Positions 1 to 9,018 of a stretch of DNA of 64,000 bases are shown here, in pieces (the stretch's first letter is position 1; each line of letters starts with the position of its first letter). Source of the stretch: Campylobacter coli 76339 (GTDB lineage Bacteria; Campylobacterota; Campylobacteria; Campylobacterales; Campylobacteraceae); the NCBI GenBank assembly GCA_000470055.1, contig HG326877.1:881661-945660 (forward strand). The letters are read 5' to 3'. Below the pieces are notes generated by a model that was given only the letters and a program-made list of their open reading frames with translations, had not been told where the DNA came from and did not search any database. The translations under genes and the position numbers were made by a program.

Positions 1-638
1 ATTTTAGCTCCGCAAAGTTGTGAAATTTTTAACACTTGCCTTTTATTGGTAATAGGCATAATGCCTGCATAAATAGGAATGTTAATATTAGCCAAAGCAC
101 AATTTTGCTTAAAAGTGTAAAAATCCTCGTTATTATAGAAAAGCTGAGTGATGAGCTTATCTGTGCCTGCATTAACTTTGTTTTTAAGATGATGTATATC
201 TTCGATAAAATTTCGAGATTCGTTATGTTTTTCAGGATAGCAAGCTGCATAAATTTCAAATTCTCCTTGTTTTTGGATAAAAGAAATCAAATCGCTTGCG
301 TAAGAGAAATCCTTACTTTTTTCCAAATCATTACACACATCCCCTCTTAAGGCAAGAATTTTATCAAGTTGTCTTTCTTTGCATTCTTGAAGTATGTCTG
401 CGATTTTTTCTTTACTAGAATGAATGCAAGGTAAGTGCACTATGCTAGGAATTTTATATTTTTCTTGAATTAAGCTTGCTGTTTCTAAGGTATTTTTTGA
501 ATTTATAGAGCCACCAGCACCAAAAGTTACGCTGATGAAGTTAGGACTTAATTGTCCTAAATCATCTAAAATTGCATTAAGATTCTTAATGTTTTCATCT
601 CTTTTTGGCGGAAAAATTTCAAAAGAAAAGCTGCACAT
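1..638 (-). CDS. metF: 5,10-methylenetetrahydrofolate reductase (partial, C-terminus beyond window)
   Basis: MetF reduces methylene-THF to methyl-THF, the methyl donor for homocysteine methylation by MetE next door. The minus-strand reading frame is open from an ATG at 638 to the left edge. Its N-terminus has the family opening FEIFPPK, followed by SVTFGAGG, ALRGD and QLFYDN, all typical of the MetF TIM barrel and its FAD site. About 212 codons are visible of the usual 280-300. An AAGGAGG ribosome binding site sits just upstream, between the metE stop and this start, so the gene is probably translated from the metE transcript. No damage is seen in the visible part. Confidence 0.93.
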   Translation of the reverse strand, partial: MCSFSFEIFPPKRDENIKNLNAILDDLGQLSPNFISVTFGAGGSINSKNTLETASLIQEKYKIPSIVHLPCIHSSKEKIADILQECKERQLDKILALRGDVCNDLEKSKDFSYASDLISFIQKQGEFEIYAACYPEKHNESRNFIEDIHHLKNKVNAGTDKLITQLFYNNEDFYTFKQNCALANINIPIYAGIMPITNKRQVLKISQLCGAK

Positions 639-647
639 AAGACCTCC

Positions 648-2912
648 TTATAATTTTTTTCTTATTTTTTGCGTGGCGATAACTAAATTTTTAAGAGCAG
701 CTACAACTTCTTCATAACCCCTTGTTTTAAGTCCGCAGTCTGGATTGATCCAAATTTGCTCTTTAGGTAGTTTGTTAAGAATTTTTTCTATGGTTGAGCT
801 TATTTCTTCCACGCTAGGCACCCTAGGGCTATGTATATCATAAACTCCTGGTCCAACTTCTGTTTGAAAATTAACAGCTTTTAGGGTATCTAAAAGATTA
901 AGATTTGATCTTGAAGCTTCGAAAGATATTACATCTGCATCCATTGCATCAATTTCTTTTAAGATATCGCTAAATTCGCTATAACACATATGGGTATGAA
1001 TTTGTGTTTTGGTTTTTACTCCGCTATGCACAAGATTGAAAGCAGGGATTGCCCAATCTAAATATTCGCTATGCCAATCGCTTTTTCTTAAAGGCAGTTT
1101 TTCTCTTAGAGCTGCTTCATCAATTTGTATGATTTTAATGCCTGCATTTTCAAGATCTAAAACTTCATCTCTTAAGGCTAAAGCTATTTGTTCGGTACTT
1201 TCTTTTAAGCTGATATCTTCTCTTGGGAAAGACCAATTGAGTATAGTTACAGGACCTGTAAGCATACCTTTTACGATTTTTTTACTCAAACTTTGAGCAA
1301 ATTTAGACCATGCTAGAGTGATAGGTTTTGTGCGTGATACATCGCCCCAAATTACAGGTGGTTTTACACATCTTGTTCCGTAGCTTTGAACCCAGCCATT
1401 TTGAGTAAATAAAAAGCCTTTTAAATTTTCTCCAAAATACTCCACCATATCATTTCTTTCAAATTCCCCGTGTACCAAAACATCAAGTCCTATTTCTTCT
1501 TGAATTTGGATACATTCTTTAATTTTTTGTTGGTTAAATTCAGTATAGTTTTGTGCTGAAATTTTTTCTTGTTTAAAAGCAAGGCGATTAGAACGCACAT
1601 CAGCACTTTGCGGAAATGATCCTATGGTTGTAGTTGGTAAAAGAGGGAGTTTTAAAAATTCTTTTTGAATTTGGATGCGCTCTTTAAATTCAGGCTTTCT
1701 TATAAAGTCTTCTTTTTTTAGAGTTTGAAGTCTAGCTTTTACTTTTTCATCTAAACGATTAGGAATATTTTTAAAGAGTTCTTGATTGGCTTTAAAAAGA
1801 GGATTTTCTTCATTGCTATTTATGATAGTTTTTAAGTCTTGTAATTCTTTAAGTTTTTCTTTTGCAAAAGAGAAAAGCTTGAGATAGCTTGAGTCCAACT
1901 TGGTTTCAGATTCTGTACTATAAGGAACGTGCAAGAGTGAACACGAGGTATTTATAACTATATTTTGAGTGTATTTTTGAAGCTCTTTGATAAGTTTTAA
2001 GCTTTTTGCGTAATCATTAGCATAGATATTTTTACCATTTACTATACCTGCAAAAAGTATTTTATCGTTAGCAAACCCATATTTTTGGATTAAATTTAAG
2101 CTTTCTTTGCCTTCTATAAAATCAAGCCCCAAAGCATCAAAATTACTTTCTAGAAGTTTAGTATAAATATCTCTTAAATCTCCAAAATAGCTTTGAAGCA
2201 AGACTTTAACTTCCCCCTTATGTTTTAAAAGTTCTTTGTAAAATTCTTCAAATAAAGCAATATCTTCTTGATTTAAATCATAAACCAAATAAGGTTCATC
2301 GAGTTCTAGCCATGCTACTCCTAATGAATTAAGCTTTTTAAGAAGTTCAATGTATGCTTGTAAAAGCTTATCTTTAGCAAATTCTTTAGTGTTTTCATCT
2401 TTAAAAGCTATGAGTTTAAAGAGGGTAAAAATTCCTACTAAAACAGGTTTTGTTTCTATACCAAGTTCTTTTGCTTCAAGATATTCTTTAAAAATTTTAT
2501 CCCCGCTTAAAGCTATAATGCTTGCATCATCACACTCAGGCGCTAAATAATGATAGTTTGTATTAAACCATTTTTTCATTGCTAGAGCTATGGTATCTCC
2601 ATTTTTTCCTTGGTAACCACGACTTTGCGCAAAATACTCATCTAAAGGATCTAAATTTAAGTCTTTATAGCGTTTTGGAGTGATATTAAAAAGCACAGCT
2701 GTATCTAATACATTATCATAGAGTGAAAAATCATTGCTAGGAATGAAATCAATCCCCGCATTTTGGATATCTTTCCAATGTCTAGCTCTTAAATTTTTAG
2801 CAGTTTCTAAAAGTTCTTCTTTAGAACTTTGAGCTTTAAAATATTTTTCAATAGCAAATTTTAATTCCCTATTTGCACCTATTCTTGGGTAAGAAATGAT
2901 TGAATTTTTCAT
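648..2912 (-). CDS. metE: Cobalamin-independent methionine synthase
   Basis: MetE transfers the methyl group of methyl-tetrahydrofolate (polyglutamate form) to homocysteine, giving methionine in the cytoplasm. The protein is 754 residues, the normal length of this two-barrel family. The C-terminal barrel has the zinc ligands of the family: the His and Cys of HMCYSEF and the Cys of NPDCGLKTR. The N-terminal barrel begins SYPRIGANRELKFA. The start has an AAGGAG site 6 bases upstream. metF follows 9 bases downstream, forming a metE-metF operon. The 314-base region upstream to luxS contains two tiny ORFs and a hairpin that may control this gene. Confidence 0.97.
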   Translation of the reverse strand: MKNSIISYPRIGANRELKFAIEKYFKAQSSKEELLETAKNLRARHWKDIQNAGIDFIPSNDFSLYDNVLDTAVLFNITPKRYKDLNLDPLDEYFAQSRGYQGKNGDTIALAMKKWFNTNYHYLAPECDDASIIALSGDKIFKEYLEAKELGIETKPVLVGIFTLFKLIAFKDENTKEFAKDKLLQAYIELLKKLNSLGVAWLELDEPYLVYDLNQEDIALFEEFYKELLKHKGEVKVLLQSYFGDLRDIYTKLLESNFDALGLDFIEGKESLNLIQKYGFANDKILFAGIVNGKNIYANDYAKSLKLIKELQKYTQNIVINTSCSLLHVPYSTESETKLDSSYLKLFSFAKEKLKELQDLKTIINSNEENPLFKANQELFKNIPNRLDEKVKARLQTLKKEDFIRKPEFKERIQIQKEFLKLPLLPTTTIGSFPQSADVRSNRLAFKQEKISAQNYTEFNQQKIKECIQIQEEIGLDVLVHGEFERNDMVEYFGENLKGFLFTQNGWVQSYGTRCVKPPVIWGDVSRTKPITLAWSKFAQSLSKKIVKGMLTGPVTILNWSFPREDISLKESTEQIALALRDEVLDLENAGIKIIQIDEAALREKLPLRKSDWHSEYLDWAIPAFNLVHSGVKTKTQIHTHMCYSEFSDILKEIDAMDADVISFEASRSNLNLLDTLKAVNFQTEVGPGVYDIHSPRVPSVEEISSTIEKILNKLPKEQIWINPDCGLKTRGYEEVVAALKNLVIATQKIRKKL

Positions 2913-2991
2913 GTTTTTCTCCTTAAAATTGATATTTAAGGATAAGAAGATTGTTAATGTTTAGACTTTATATCGTGAGATTTCAGAAAAT

Positions 2992-3045
2992 TTAAGATTT
3001 TAATTTGTGTTTTGAAAAAATAAACTTTTTGACTTTTCTACACAT
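2992..3045 (-). CDS. Putative 17-residue leader ORF upstream of metE
   Basis: A minus-strand ORF reads MCRKVKKFIFSKHKLKS and stops 79 bases before the metE start. It has a strong AAGGAG site 6 bases before its ATG. The peptide is basic, with one Cys after the initiator Met. It lies downstream of a hairpin and of a second tiny ORF in the same leader. It could be a leader peptide or a real small protein. Nothing recognisable is encoded, and expression is inferred only from the ribosome binding site. Confidence 0.45.
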   Translation of the reverse strand: MCRKVKKFIFSKHKLKS

Positions 3046-3070
3046 TATATCTCCTTATCCACCTTTTGGA

Positions 3071-3100
3071 CCTTTGGAAACATAATGTTAAAGCCAAAGG
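3071..3100 (-). promoter_or_regulatory. Hairpin in metE leader with a competing arm
   Basis: On the minus strand CCTTTGG (3094-3100) pairs with CCAAAGG (3071-3077) around a 16-base loop. A second near-copy, CCAAAAGG (3062-3069), lies immediately downstream and could pair with the same 5' arm with one bulge. The structure falls between the two tiny ORFs and close to the ribosome binding site of the second one. Alternative pairing of this kind is what a translation-sensitive leader would need, but no function has been shown from the sequence alone. Confidence 0.45.
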
Positions 3101-3105
3101 ACGCA

Positions 3106-3138
3106 CTAGATATTACACATCTGGCACATCAGTTTCAT
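3106..3138 (-). CDS. Putative 10-residue Met/Cys-rich leader peptide upstream of metE
   Basis: A minus-strand ORF reads MKLMCQMCNI followed by TAG. It has a near-perfect ribosome binding site (AAGGAG, 6 bases before ATG). Three of ten residues are Met and two are Cys, an enrichment expected for a leader peptide sensing methionine or cysteine supply. The hairpin at 3071-3100 begins six bases after the stop codon, and metE lies about 190 bases further on. Classical attenuation leaders carry the end-product amino acid in this way. The regulatory role here is inferred. Confidence 0.55.
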   Translation of the reverse strand: MKLMCQMCNI

Positions 3139-3168
3139 TTTTTCTCCTTAGAAAGTTAAATTCTGCAC

Positions 3169-3174
3169 ATTGTA
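3169..3174 (-). promoter_or_regulatory. Predicted -10 box for the metE leader transcript
   Basis: TACAAT on the minus strand differs from the consensus TATAAT at one base and follows a T-rich stretch, the usual Campylobacter sigma70 pattern without a clear -35 box. A start near 3162 would give a leader of about 250 bases containing both tiny ORFs and the hairpin before metE. It lies downstream of the luxS terminator, so metE would be transcribed independently of luxS. Confidence 0.45.
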
Positions 3175-3184
3175 GAAAAAAATA

Positions 3185-3223
3185 TATTAAAAAAAGCTTA
3201 GTCCTTAGAAATTTAAGGACTAA
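3185..3223 (-). terminator. Rho-independent terminator of luxS
   Basis: A perfect 10-bp stem (TTAGTCCTTA with TAAGGACTAA) around a 6-base loop is followed on the minus strand by GC and a run of seven T. It begins 4 bases past the luxS stop codon and separates luxS from the metE leader. Confidence 0.85.
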
Positions 3224-3226
3224 TTT

Positions 3227-3721
3227 TTAGATATTTTCAAGTTTTAATTCTTCGTTATTCATCACGCCTATGGTAGAATTTAAAACTTTTTGTGCAATTT
3301 CTTTTGCTTCATCTAAAGAATGGATAGCACAAGTTCCACATTGATAGATATTGAGTTCAGGAATTTGACTTTGATCGCTCACATTTAAAATATCTTTCAT
3401 TGCAGCTTCCCAAGCCTTGGCCACACTTTTTTCATCAGGTGTGCCAATTAAACTCATATAAAAACCTGTGCGACATCCCATAGGCGAAATGTCGATGATT
3501 TCAACCAAATCCGAATTTAAATGATCTCTCATAAAACCTGCAAATAAGTGTTCTAGTGTATGTGTACCTTTTTCACTCATGATATCTTTATTAGGCACGC
3601 AAAAACGCAAATCAAATACACTAATGGTATCACCTTTTGGAGTTTTCATTGTCTTAGCTAAACGCACAGCAGGTGCGGGCATTTTGGTATGATCTACTTT
3701 AAAACTGTCAAGTAATGGCAT
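3227..3721 (-). CDS. luxS: S-ribosylhomocysteine lyase
   Basis: LuxS cleaves S-ribosylhomocysteine to homocysteine and the AI-2 precursor DPD in the activated methyl cycle, so it supplies substrate for the adjacent MetE. The 164-residue protein has the [10 protein letters not shown] zinc-binding helix with both His ligands, and the third ligand Cys in YQCGTCAIH. Length and motifs are normal for the family. The start has a GGAG site 7-8 bases upstream. The gene has its own terminator, so it is probably monocistronic. Confidence 0.97.
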   Translation of the reverse strand: MPLLDSFKVDHTKMPAPAVRLAKTMKTPKGDTISVFDLRFCVPNKDIMSEKGTHTLEHLFAGFMRDHLNSDLVEIIDISPMGCRTGFYMSLIGTPDEKSVAKAWEAAMKDILNVSDQSQIPELNIYQCGTCAIHSLDEAKEIAQKVLNSTIGVMNNEELKLENI

Positions 3722-3837
3722 TTTTACTCCTTTTACATAATAAATTATTTAAAAGATTATAACATCTAAAAATAATATTTAAAGCCTTTCTAAAAGAAAA
3801 AAGGATAAAATAAAGTATTAAAAATCAAGGAAAATCA

Positions 3838-5256
3838 ATGTTTGAAGTAGTCATAGGACTTGAAGTACATACTCAACTCAATACTAAAACAAAAATATTT
3901 TGCTCATGCGCAACTTCTTTTGGAGAAGCTCCAAATACAAATGTTTGTCCCACTTGTTTGGCTTTACCGGGTGCTTTGCCTGTTTTAAATGAAGAGGCAG
4001 TAAAAAAAGCCATTGCTTTTGGAAAAGCGGTAAATGCTATCATAAACAAAAAAAGTATTTTCAATAGAAAAAATTATTTTTATCCTGATTTGCCAAAAGC
4101 TTATCAAATTTCACAATTTGATATTCCTATAGTAGAAAAGGGTGAGCTTTTTATCAATATAAATGGTGAAAATAAACGCATAGGTATCACAAGGGCACAT
4201 TTAGAAGAAGATGCGGGTAAAAATATCCATGAAAATAATTATTCTAAAGTAGATTTAAACCGTGCAGGAACTCCTTTGCTTGAAATTGTAAGCGAACCTG
4301 AACTTAGAAGCAGTGATGAAGCAGTAGCGTATCTTAAAAAACTTCATTCTATCATACGCTTTTTAGATATTTCTGATGCAAATATGCAAGAGGGAAGTTT
4401 TAGATGTGATGCTAATGTAAGTATAAGACCAAAGGGCGATACTAAGCTTTACACTAGAGTAGAGATTAAAAATCTTAATTCTTTCCGTTTTATCCAAAAA
4501 GCTATAGAATACGAAGTAAAAAGACAAAGCGAAGCATGGGAAGATGGTGTTTATGATAAAGAGGTAGTACAAGAAACAAGACTTTTTGATACAGTAAATT
4601 TGGTCACAAGAAGTATGCGTGGTAAAGAAGAAGCAGCAGAATATCGTTATTTTCCAGATCCTGATTTGTTACCTGTTTTACTAAAAGATGAATTTTTAGA
4701 TATTCAAATTCCTGAGCTTCCTGATGAGAAAAAAATGCGCTATATAAATGAACTCGGTATTAAAGAAAGCGATGCAGAGGTGCTCATAGGATCGCTTGAA
4801 TTGAGCCGTTTTTTTGAAAGTTTGATTGCTTTAAATTTAAATCCTAAGCTTTGTGTAAATTGGTTAAATACTGAACTTATGGGACTTTTAAAAGGGGAAT
4901 TAACGATAGAAAATTCCCCAGTAGATGCGATCAAACTTGGTGCCTTAATCAAGCGTATAGAAGAGGGCGTGATCAGTGCAAAAGCGGCAAAGGATGTTTT
5001 AGCCTATGTTTTTGAAAATCCAGATATGGATATTGATGAAACGATTGAAAAGTTAGGGCTTAAGCAGGTTAGTGATGATTCAGCTATCGAGGCAGTTGTT
5101 GAGCAAATTTTAAATGCAAATGCTGATAAGGTTGCAGAATATAAAAGTGGAAAAGATAAGCTTTTTGGTTTCTTTGTGGGGCAGACTATGAAAGAAGGTA
5201 AGGGAGCCTTTAATCCTAGTAAGGTCAATGAAATTTTAAAAGCAAAGCTGGGCTGA
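3838..5256 (+). CDS. gatB: Aspartyl/glutamyl-tRNA amidotransferase subunit B
   Basis: GatB is the kinase/transamidation subunit of GatCAB, which converts Glu-tRNAGln (and Asp-tRNAAsn) to the amidated forms in bacteria lacking the matching synthetases. The protein is 472 residues. It opens with the family signature [15 protein letters not shown], has paired cysteines (FCSC, CPTC) for zinc, and carries [10 protein letters not shown] and FPDPDLLP. The C-terminal about 140 residues form the YqeY-like tRNA-binding tail. It overlaps gpsA at the stop codon. gatA and gatC are not in the window. Confidence 0.96.
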   Translation: MFEVVIGLEVHTQLNTKTKIFCSCATSFGEAPNTNVCPTCLALPGALPVLNEEAVKKAIAFGKAVNAIINKKSIFNRKNYFYPDLPKAYQISQFDIPIVEKGELFININGENKRIGITRAHLEEDAGKNIHENNYSKVDLNRAGTPLLEIVSEPELRSSDEAVAYLKKLHSIIRFLDISDANMQEGSFRCDANVSIRPKGDTKLYTRVEIKNLNSFRFIQKAIEYEVKRQSEAWEDGVYDKEVVQETRLFDTVNLVTRSMRGKEEAAEYRYFPDPDLLPVLLKDEFLDIQIPELPDEKKMRYINELGIKESDAEVLIGSLELSRFFESLIALNLNPKLCVNWLNTELMGLLKGELTIENSPVDAIKLGALIKRIEEGVISAKAAKDVLAYVFENPDMDIDETIEKLGLKQVSDDSAIEAVVEQILNANADKVAEYKSGKDKLFGFFVGQTMKEGKGAFNPSKVNEILKAKLG

Positions 5257-6155
5257 TGAGCAAAATTGCAATCATCGGCGCAGGAAAATGGGGCAGTGCT
5301 TTATACAGTGCTTTAAGTATTAATAATACTTGTTTTATGACTTCTCGCACACAGCGAGATTTACCTTATTTTGTGAGTTTAGAGCAGGCCTTGGATTGTG
5401 AATATTTGGTTTTTGCTTTAAGCTCTCAAGGAATTCATTCTTGGCTTAAACAAAATTTTGTTAACAAGGGTCAAAAAATTCTTATCGCTTCTAAAGGTAT
5501 AGATACTTCAACTTGTAAGTTTTTAGATGAAATTTTTAGCGAATTTATAGATAGAGATAAGCTTTGTGTTTTAAGTGGCCCTTCTTTTGCAACCGAAGTA
5601 ATGCAAAATCTTCCCTGTGCTTTAGTTGTAAGCGGGGTAAAAGAAGAATTATGTAAAAAATTTGCAAGTTTTTTTCCAGATTTTATTAAAGTATATACAG
5701 ATGATGATGTGCGTGGTGCTGAAATTTGTGGTGCTTATAAAAATGTTTTAGCCATTGCTAGCGGTATAAGCGATGGTTTAGGACTTGGAAATAACGCAAG
5801 GGCTTCTTTGATTTCTAGAGGTCTTATTGAAATGCATCGTTTTGGTAAATTTTTTGGAGCCAAGGAAGAAACTTTCTTAGGGCTTGGGGGTGCAGGAGAT
5901 TTATTCTTAACTGCAACTAGTGTATTATCAAGAAATTATCGCGTGGGTTTGGCTTTGGCAAAAGAAAAAAAACTCGATGATATTTTACAAGAATTAGGCG
6001 AGGTAGCAGAGGGCGTGAAAACAGCCTATGCTATAGAAAAGATTTCAAAAGATAAGGCAATCTATACACCTATTGTAAATGAAATAGTACAGATCTTGCA
6101 AGGAAAAAATGTTAAACAAGCAGTACAAAATTTATTAAAAACAAAGGATAATTAG
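5256..6155 (+). CDS. gpsA: NAD(P)-dependent glycerol-3-phosphate dehydrogenase
   Basis: GpsA reduces dihydroxyacetone phosphate to sn-glycerol-3-phosphate for phospholipid synthesis. The 299-residue protein begins with the dinucleotide-binding motif IGAGKWGSAL. It then has SGPSFA and the catalytic-domain signatures GAYKNVLAIASG and GLGGAGDL, with TYRVG-like SRNYRVG further on. Its start codon shares the last base of the gatB stop, so the two are translationally coupled. Confidence 0.96.
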   Translation: MSKIAIIGAGKWGSALYSALSINNTCFMTSRTQRDLPYFVSLEQALDCEYLVFALSSQGIHSWLKQNFVNKGQKILIASKGIDTSTCKFLDEIFSEFIDRDKLCVLSGPSFATEVMQNLPCALVVSGVKEELCKKFASFFPDFIKVYTDDDVRGAEICGAYKNVLAIASGISDGLGLGNNARASLISRGLIEMHRFGKFFGAKEETFLGLGGAGDLFLTATSVLSRNYRVGLALAKEKKLDDILQELGEVAEGVKTAYAIEKISKDKAIYTPIVNEIVQILQGKNVKQAVQNLLKTKDN

Positions 6156-6163
6156 GAGTTTCA

Positions 6164-7345
6164 ATGCTGATTAAAAATGCTAAAATTTATGGTGAAAATT
6201 TACAAGATCTTTTAATTAAAGATGGAAAGATAGTAAAAATAGGCGCAAATTTAGACGATAACGATGAAGTATTGGATGCTCAAGGAATGACTTTATTGCC
6301 ATCTTTTGTGGATTTGTGTGTCAATTTAAAAAATGATAAATTCTCCCTAAGCAATCTAGAACTTTTAGAAAAGGAGTGTTTAAGAGGAGGAGTTGGTGCT
6401 ATAATCTTGCGTGATTGCATGGATTTTGATGAAGAAAGCTTTTCGCTTTTTTTGCAGAATTTAAAAACTAGAAAGATTCAAATTTTTCCAAGTATTTGTG
6501 CTTTAGACAAACAAGGCAAGCTTAAGAATTTAGCTACGCTTTTTAACAAAGGTGCACATGCTCTAGAACTTAAGAGTTCGAGTGATGCAAATATTTTGCG
6601 TGTAAGTATGCAATATGCTTTAATGAAAGAAAAAAGTATTTTTGTAAAATGTCATGATGAGAATTTTGATGATAATGGCGTGATGAATGATTGTGAGGCA
6701 AGTTTTGAGTTAGGTCTTGCGGGCATGAGCACAGTAGCTGAAAGCAGTGAAGTGGCAAAGATTCAAGAAATAGCTAAATTTTATGGCGTTAAAGTGATTT
6801 TTGATTTACTCAGTCTTAAGCGTTCTATAGAGCTTTTAGGGGATGAAAATTTAAAACTTATCAGCATACACCATTTGATCAAAGATGATAGTGCGTGTGC
6901 TGGATTTAATACAGCGGCAAAACTCAACCCTCCTTTAAGAAGTAAGGAAGATAAAGAAAGTTTAAAACAAGCTTTAAAACAAGGAAAGATAGACTTTTTA
7001 AGTTCTTTGCATAGCGCAAAGTCTATTTCTTTAAAAGATTTAGCTTTTGATGAGGCGGCTTTTGGTATTCATAGCGTATGTGAATTTATGAGCCTTTGTT
7101 ATACTTTTCTTATCAAAGAAGGCCTTTTAACTTGGCAAAATCTTTGCAAAGCAACAAGCCAAAATCCAAGTGAATTTTTAGGTTTAAATAGTGGAATTAT
7201 AGAAGTTGGCAAAGAAGCAAATTTGGTTCTTTTTGATGAAAATGAAGAAATTTCTGCTCCAAAAAGCTCACTTTATGTAAATGACAAACTTTTTGGAAAG
7301 GTTAAACTTCACCTTGTAAAAGGTGAAAACATAATTTTAAACTAA
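6164..7345 (+). CDS. Dihydroorotase-like protein without metal ligands
   Basis: The 393-residue protein has the overall plan of the dihydroorotase/amidohydrolase family: an N-terminal beta domain (IKNAKI), a barrel, and a C-terminal return to the beta domain (EVGKEANLVLF). The metal-binding HxH that should follow the first barrel strand (usually D-x-H-x-H) reads FVDLCVNL, so both His are gone. It is therefore probably inactive as a dihydroorotase and may be a structural partner of aspartate carbamoyltransferase, as known for other pseudo-dihydroorotases. It sits 8 bases after gpsA in the same operon. A similar gene in C. jejuni is, from memory, named pyrC2. Confidence 0.85.
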   Translation: MLIKNAKIYGENLQDLLIKDGKIVKIGANLDDNDEVLDAQGMTLLPSFVDLCVNLKNDKFSLSNLELLEKECLRGGVGAIILRDCMDFDEESFSLFLQNLKTRKIQIFPSICALDKQGKLKNLATLFNKGAHALELKSSSDANILRVSMQYALMKEKSIFVKCHDENFDDNGVMNDCEASFELGLAGMSTVAESSEVAKIQEIAKFYGVKVIFDLLSLKRSIELLGDENLKLISIHHLIKDDSACAGFNTAAKLNPPLRSKEDKESLKQALKQGKIDFLSSLHSAKSISLKDLAFDEAAFGIHSVCEFMSLCYTFLIKEGLLTWQNLCKATSQNPSEFLGLNSGIIEVGKEANLVLFDENEEISAPKSSLYVNDKLFGKVKLHLVKGENIILN

Positions 7346-7371
7346 GCCTAAAGTCCTAAGCTTAGTTTAAA
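7336..7371. terminator. Bidirectional terminator-like hairpin inside two convergent gene ends
   Basis: A perfect 12-bp inverted repeat (TTTAAACTAAGC with GCTTAGTTTAAA, 12-base loop) covers the last codons and stop of the pyrC-like gene and the last codons of the phosphate permease on the other strand. It lacks a long T tail but is placed to stop transcription from both sides. Confidence 0.6.
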
Positions 7372-8874
7372 TCCTAAGAATACAAGTGCTGCCATTATCC
7401 CAGCGGCTGGCAAAGTAATAATCCAAGCTAGTCCTATAGGTTTCATCATGATCCAATTTGCATTTTTATTATATACACCTATACCCAAAACTGCACCGAT
7501 TAAAATATGTGTTGAGCTTACTGGAATTCCAAATTGAGTTGCTAAAAGTATGACTATACTTGCTCCAAGTTCCGCGCTAAATCCTGTGGTAGGGCGTATA
7601 GAAGCTAGTTTAGAACCCACAGTGGTAATTACTTCTTTTCCTAAAAACCAAAGTCCTATAACCAAAGCGACTCCAAACATAGCTAGAGCAGCAAAAGGTA
7701 CGGGAGAATTTGCATTGATAGTACCGTTTTTAAGGACATCTAAAATCGCAGCAAAAGGGCCAATAGCATTAGCTATATCATTGGCTCCATGAGAGAAGGC
7801 AAAGCTAGAAGCAGTAAAAATTTGAAACCAAGCAAAAAGTCTATCGGTGGTCTTATTTAATTCAGTTTTTTTAACAATCTTTACTATAGCAAAAGTCACA
7901 ATATAGCTTATAGTTCCAATAATTCCTATAATCCAAAAATTTTGTAAAATATCTAAAGTGCTAACATTGTTTAAGCCTTTAAATAAAAACATAGCAGTAA
8001 TGATAGCAGCTCCAACACAAGCGATAATAGGCATATGTGTTTTTAAAACAGAGTAGATATCTATACTTTTTTCTTTTTCTTTAAATTCTTTGATTTGATT
8101 TTTATAGAAGCTATTTTCTTGTCCCTCATCTTCTAAGGCTATAGCTGAGAGTTCTTTGATTTGCTCTTCCATACTTTTAGTTTTAAGATTTAAAAAATAA
8201 TTTTCTTTAAATTTTTTTCTATCTTTTTTTAAATTTTTTAGCTCTTCGCTAAGTTTTTCTGACGGTTTGAGGATTTTTTTATCTATATAAGAGTAGATAA
8301 TATAAGCTACAAGACCACCTAAAAGAGGTGAAACAACCCAAGATATAGCAATCCTTACTATCTCGCTCCATTTAACCATGGATAAGGTTTGTGATCCATC
8401 AAATTTTAAAAGACCCATCATTATGCTAGCTCCAACTATACCGCCTATAATACTATGCGTAGTAGATACAGGCAAACCTTTTTTTGTAGCGATAAAAATC
8501 CAAGCTCCCGAGCTTAAAAGTGCCGCTAGCATGATAGCGACAAAAAGCATAGGGTCGAATTGTTCAGGAAATATAACTATTCCACTGCGTATAGTTTTGG
8601 TTACTTCAGCACCTGCAAAAATAGCACCGCTGAGTTCAAAAACAGCTGCTATAATCAAAGCTTGTTTTATAGTTACTGTTTTAGCTCCCACGCTGGTGCC
8701 AAAAGAATTTGCCACATCGTTTCCACCTATGTTAAACGCCATAAATATACCAAAAATAGAAGCAAGTATAAAGAGTATGAGTTGGTGTTGGGAAATATAG
8801 CCAAATCCCCAAATAATAAATGCAATCACGCTGATAGCAAAAACGGTAAATGCGATAAGATTATCTTTTTGCAT
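7348..8874 (-). CDS. PiT-family inorganic phosphate permease
   Basis: Predicted inner-membrane low-affinity phosphate transporter, coupled to H+ or Na+ and probably carrying metal-phosphate. The 508-residue protein has the two PiT repeat signatures: GGNDVANSFG with STTHSIIGG near the N-terminus, and SHGANDIANAIGP with SSTHILIGA near the C-terminus. A charged cytoplasmic linker of about 80 residues (around 195-275) separates the halves, as in PitA proteins. It is alone on the minus strand between convergent and divergent neighbours. Confidence 0.93.
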   Translation of the reverse strand: MQKDNLIAFTVFAISVIAFIIWGFGYISQHQLILFILASIFGIFMAFNIGGNDVANSFGTSVGAKTVTIKQALIIAAVFELSGAIFAGAEVTKTIRSGIVIFPEQFDPMLFVAIMLAALLSSGAWIFIATKKGLPVSTTHSIIGGIVGASIMMGLLKFDGSQTLSMVKWSEIVRIAISWVVSPLLGGLVAYIIYSYIDKKILKPSEKLSEELKNLKKDRKKFKENYFLNLKTKSMEEQIKELSAIALEDEGQENSFYKNQIKEFKEKEKSIDIYSVLKTHMPIIACVGAAIITAMFLFKGLNNVSTLDILQNFWIIGIIGTISYIVTFAIVKIVKKTELNKTTDRLFAWFQIFTASSFAFSHGANDIANAIGPFAAILDVLKNGTINANSPVPFAALAMFGVALVIGLWFLGKEVITTVGSKLASIRPTTGFSAELGASIVILLATQFGIPVSSTHILIGAVLGIGVYNKNANWIMMKPIGLAWIITLPAAGIMAALVFLGFKLSLGL

Positions 8875-9018
8875 AAAATAAGCCTTTTTTGGTTTTAATT
8901 ATATCTTTATAATCCTGAATTTTCAAATTTTAAAGCTCTAGTTCTTATAGCTAGCTTTTATTTATTTTATTTTTTTATAATGAAAAATAAAATAAATTGT
9001 AGAAGTTTAGGAAAAGCG

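Noticed and set aside
3160-3174. A four-codon frame MCRI upstream of the metE leader peptide
   Set aside because: Its ATG overlaps the predicted -10 box, so it would not be transcribed, and it has no ribosome binding site.
8378-8898. Open frames of 112-140 codons antisense to the phosphate permease
   Set aside because: They lie wholly within the permease gene, have no ribosome binding site of note and no recognisable motifs; shadows of real coding sequence.
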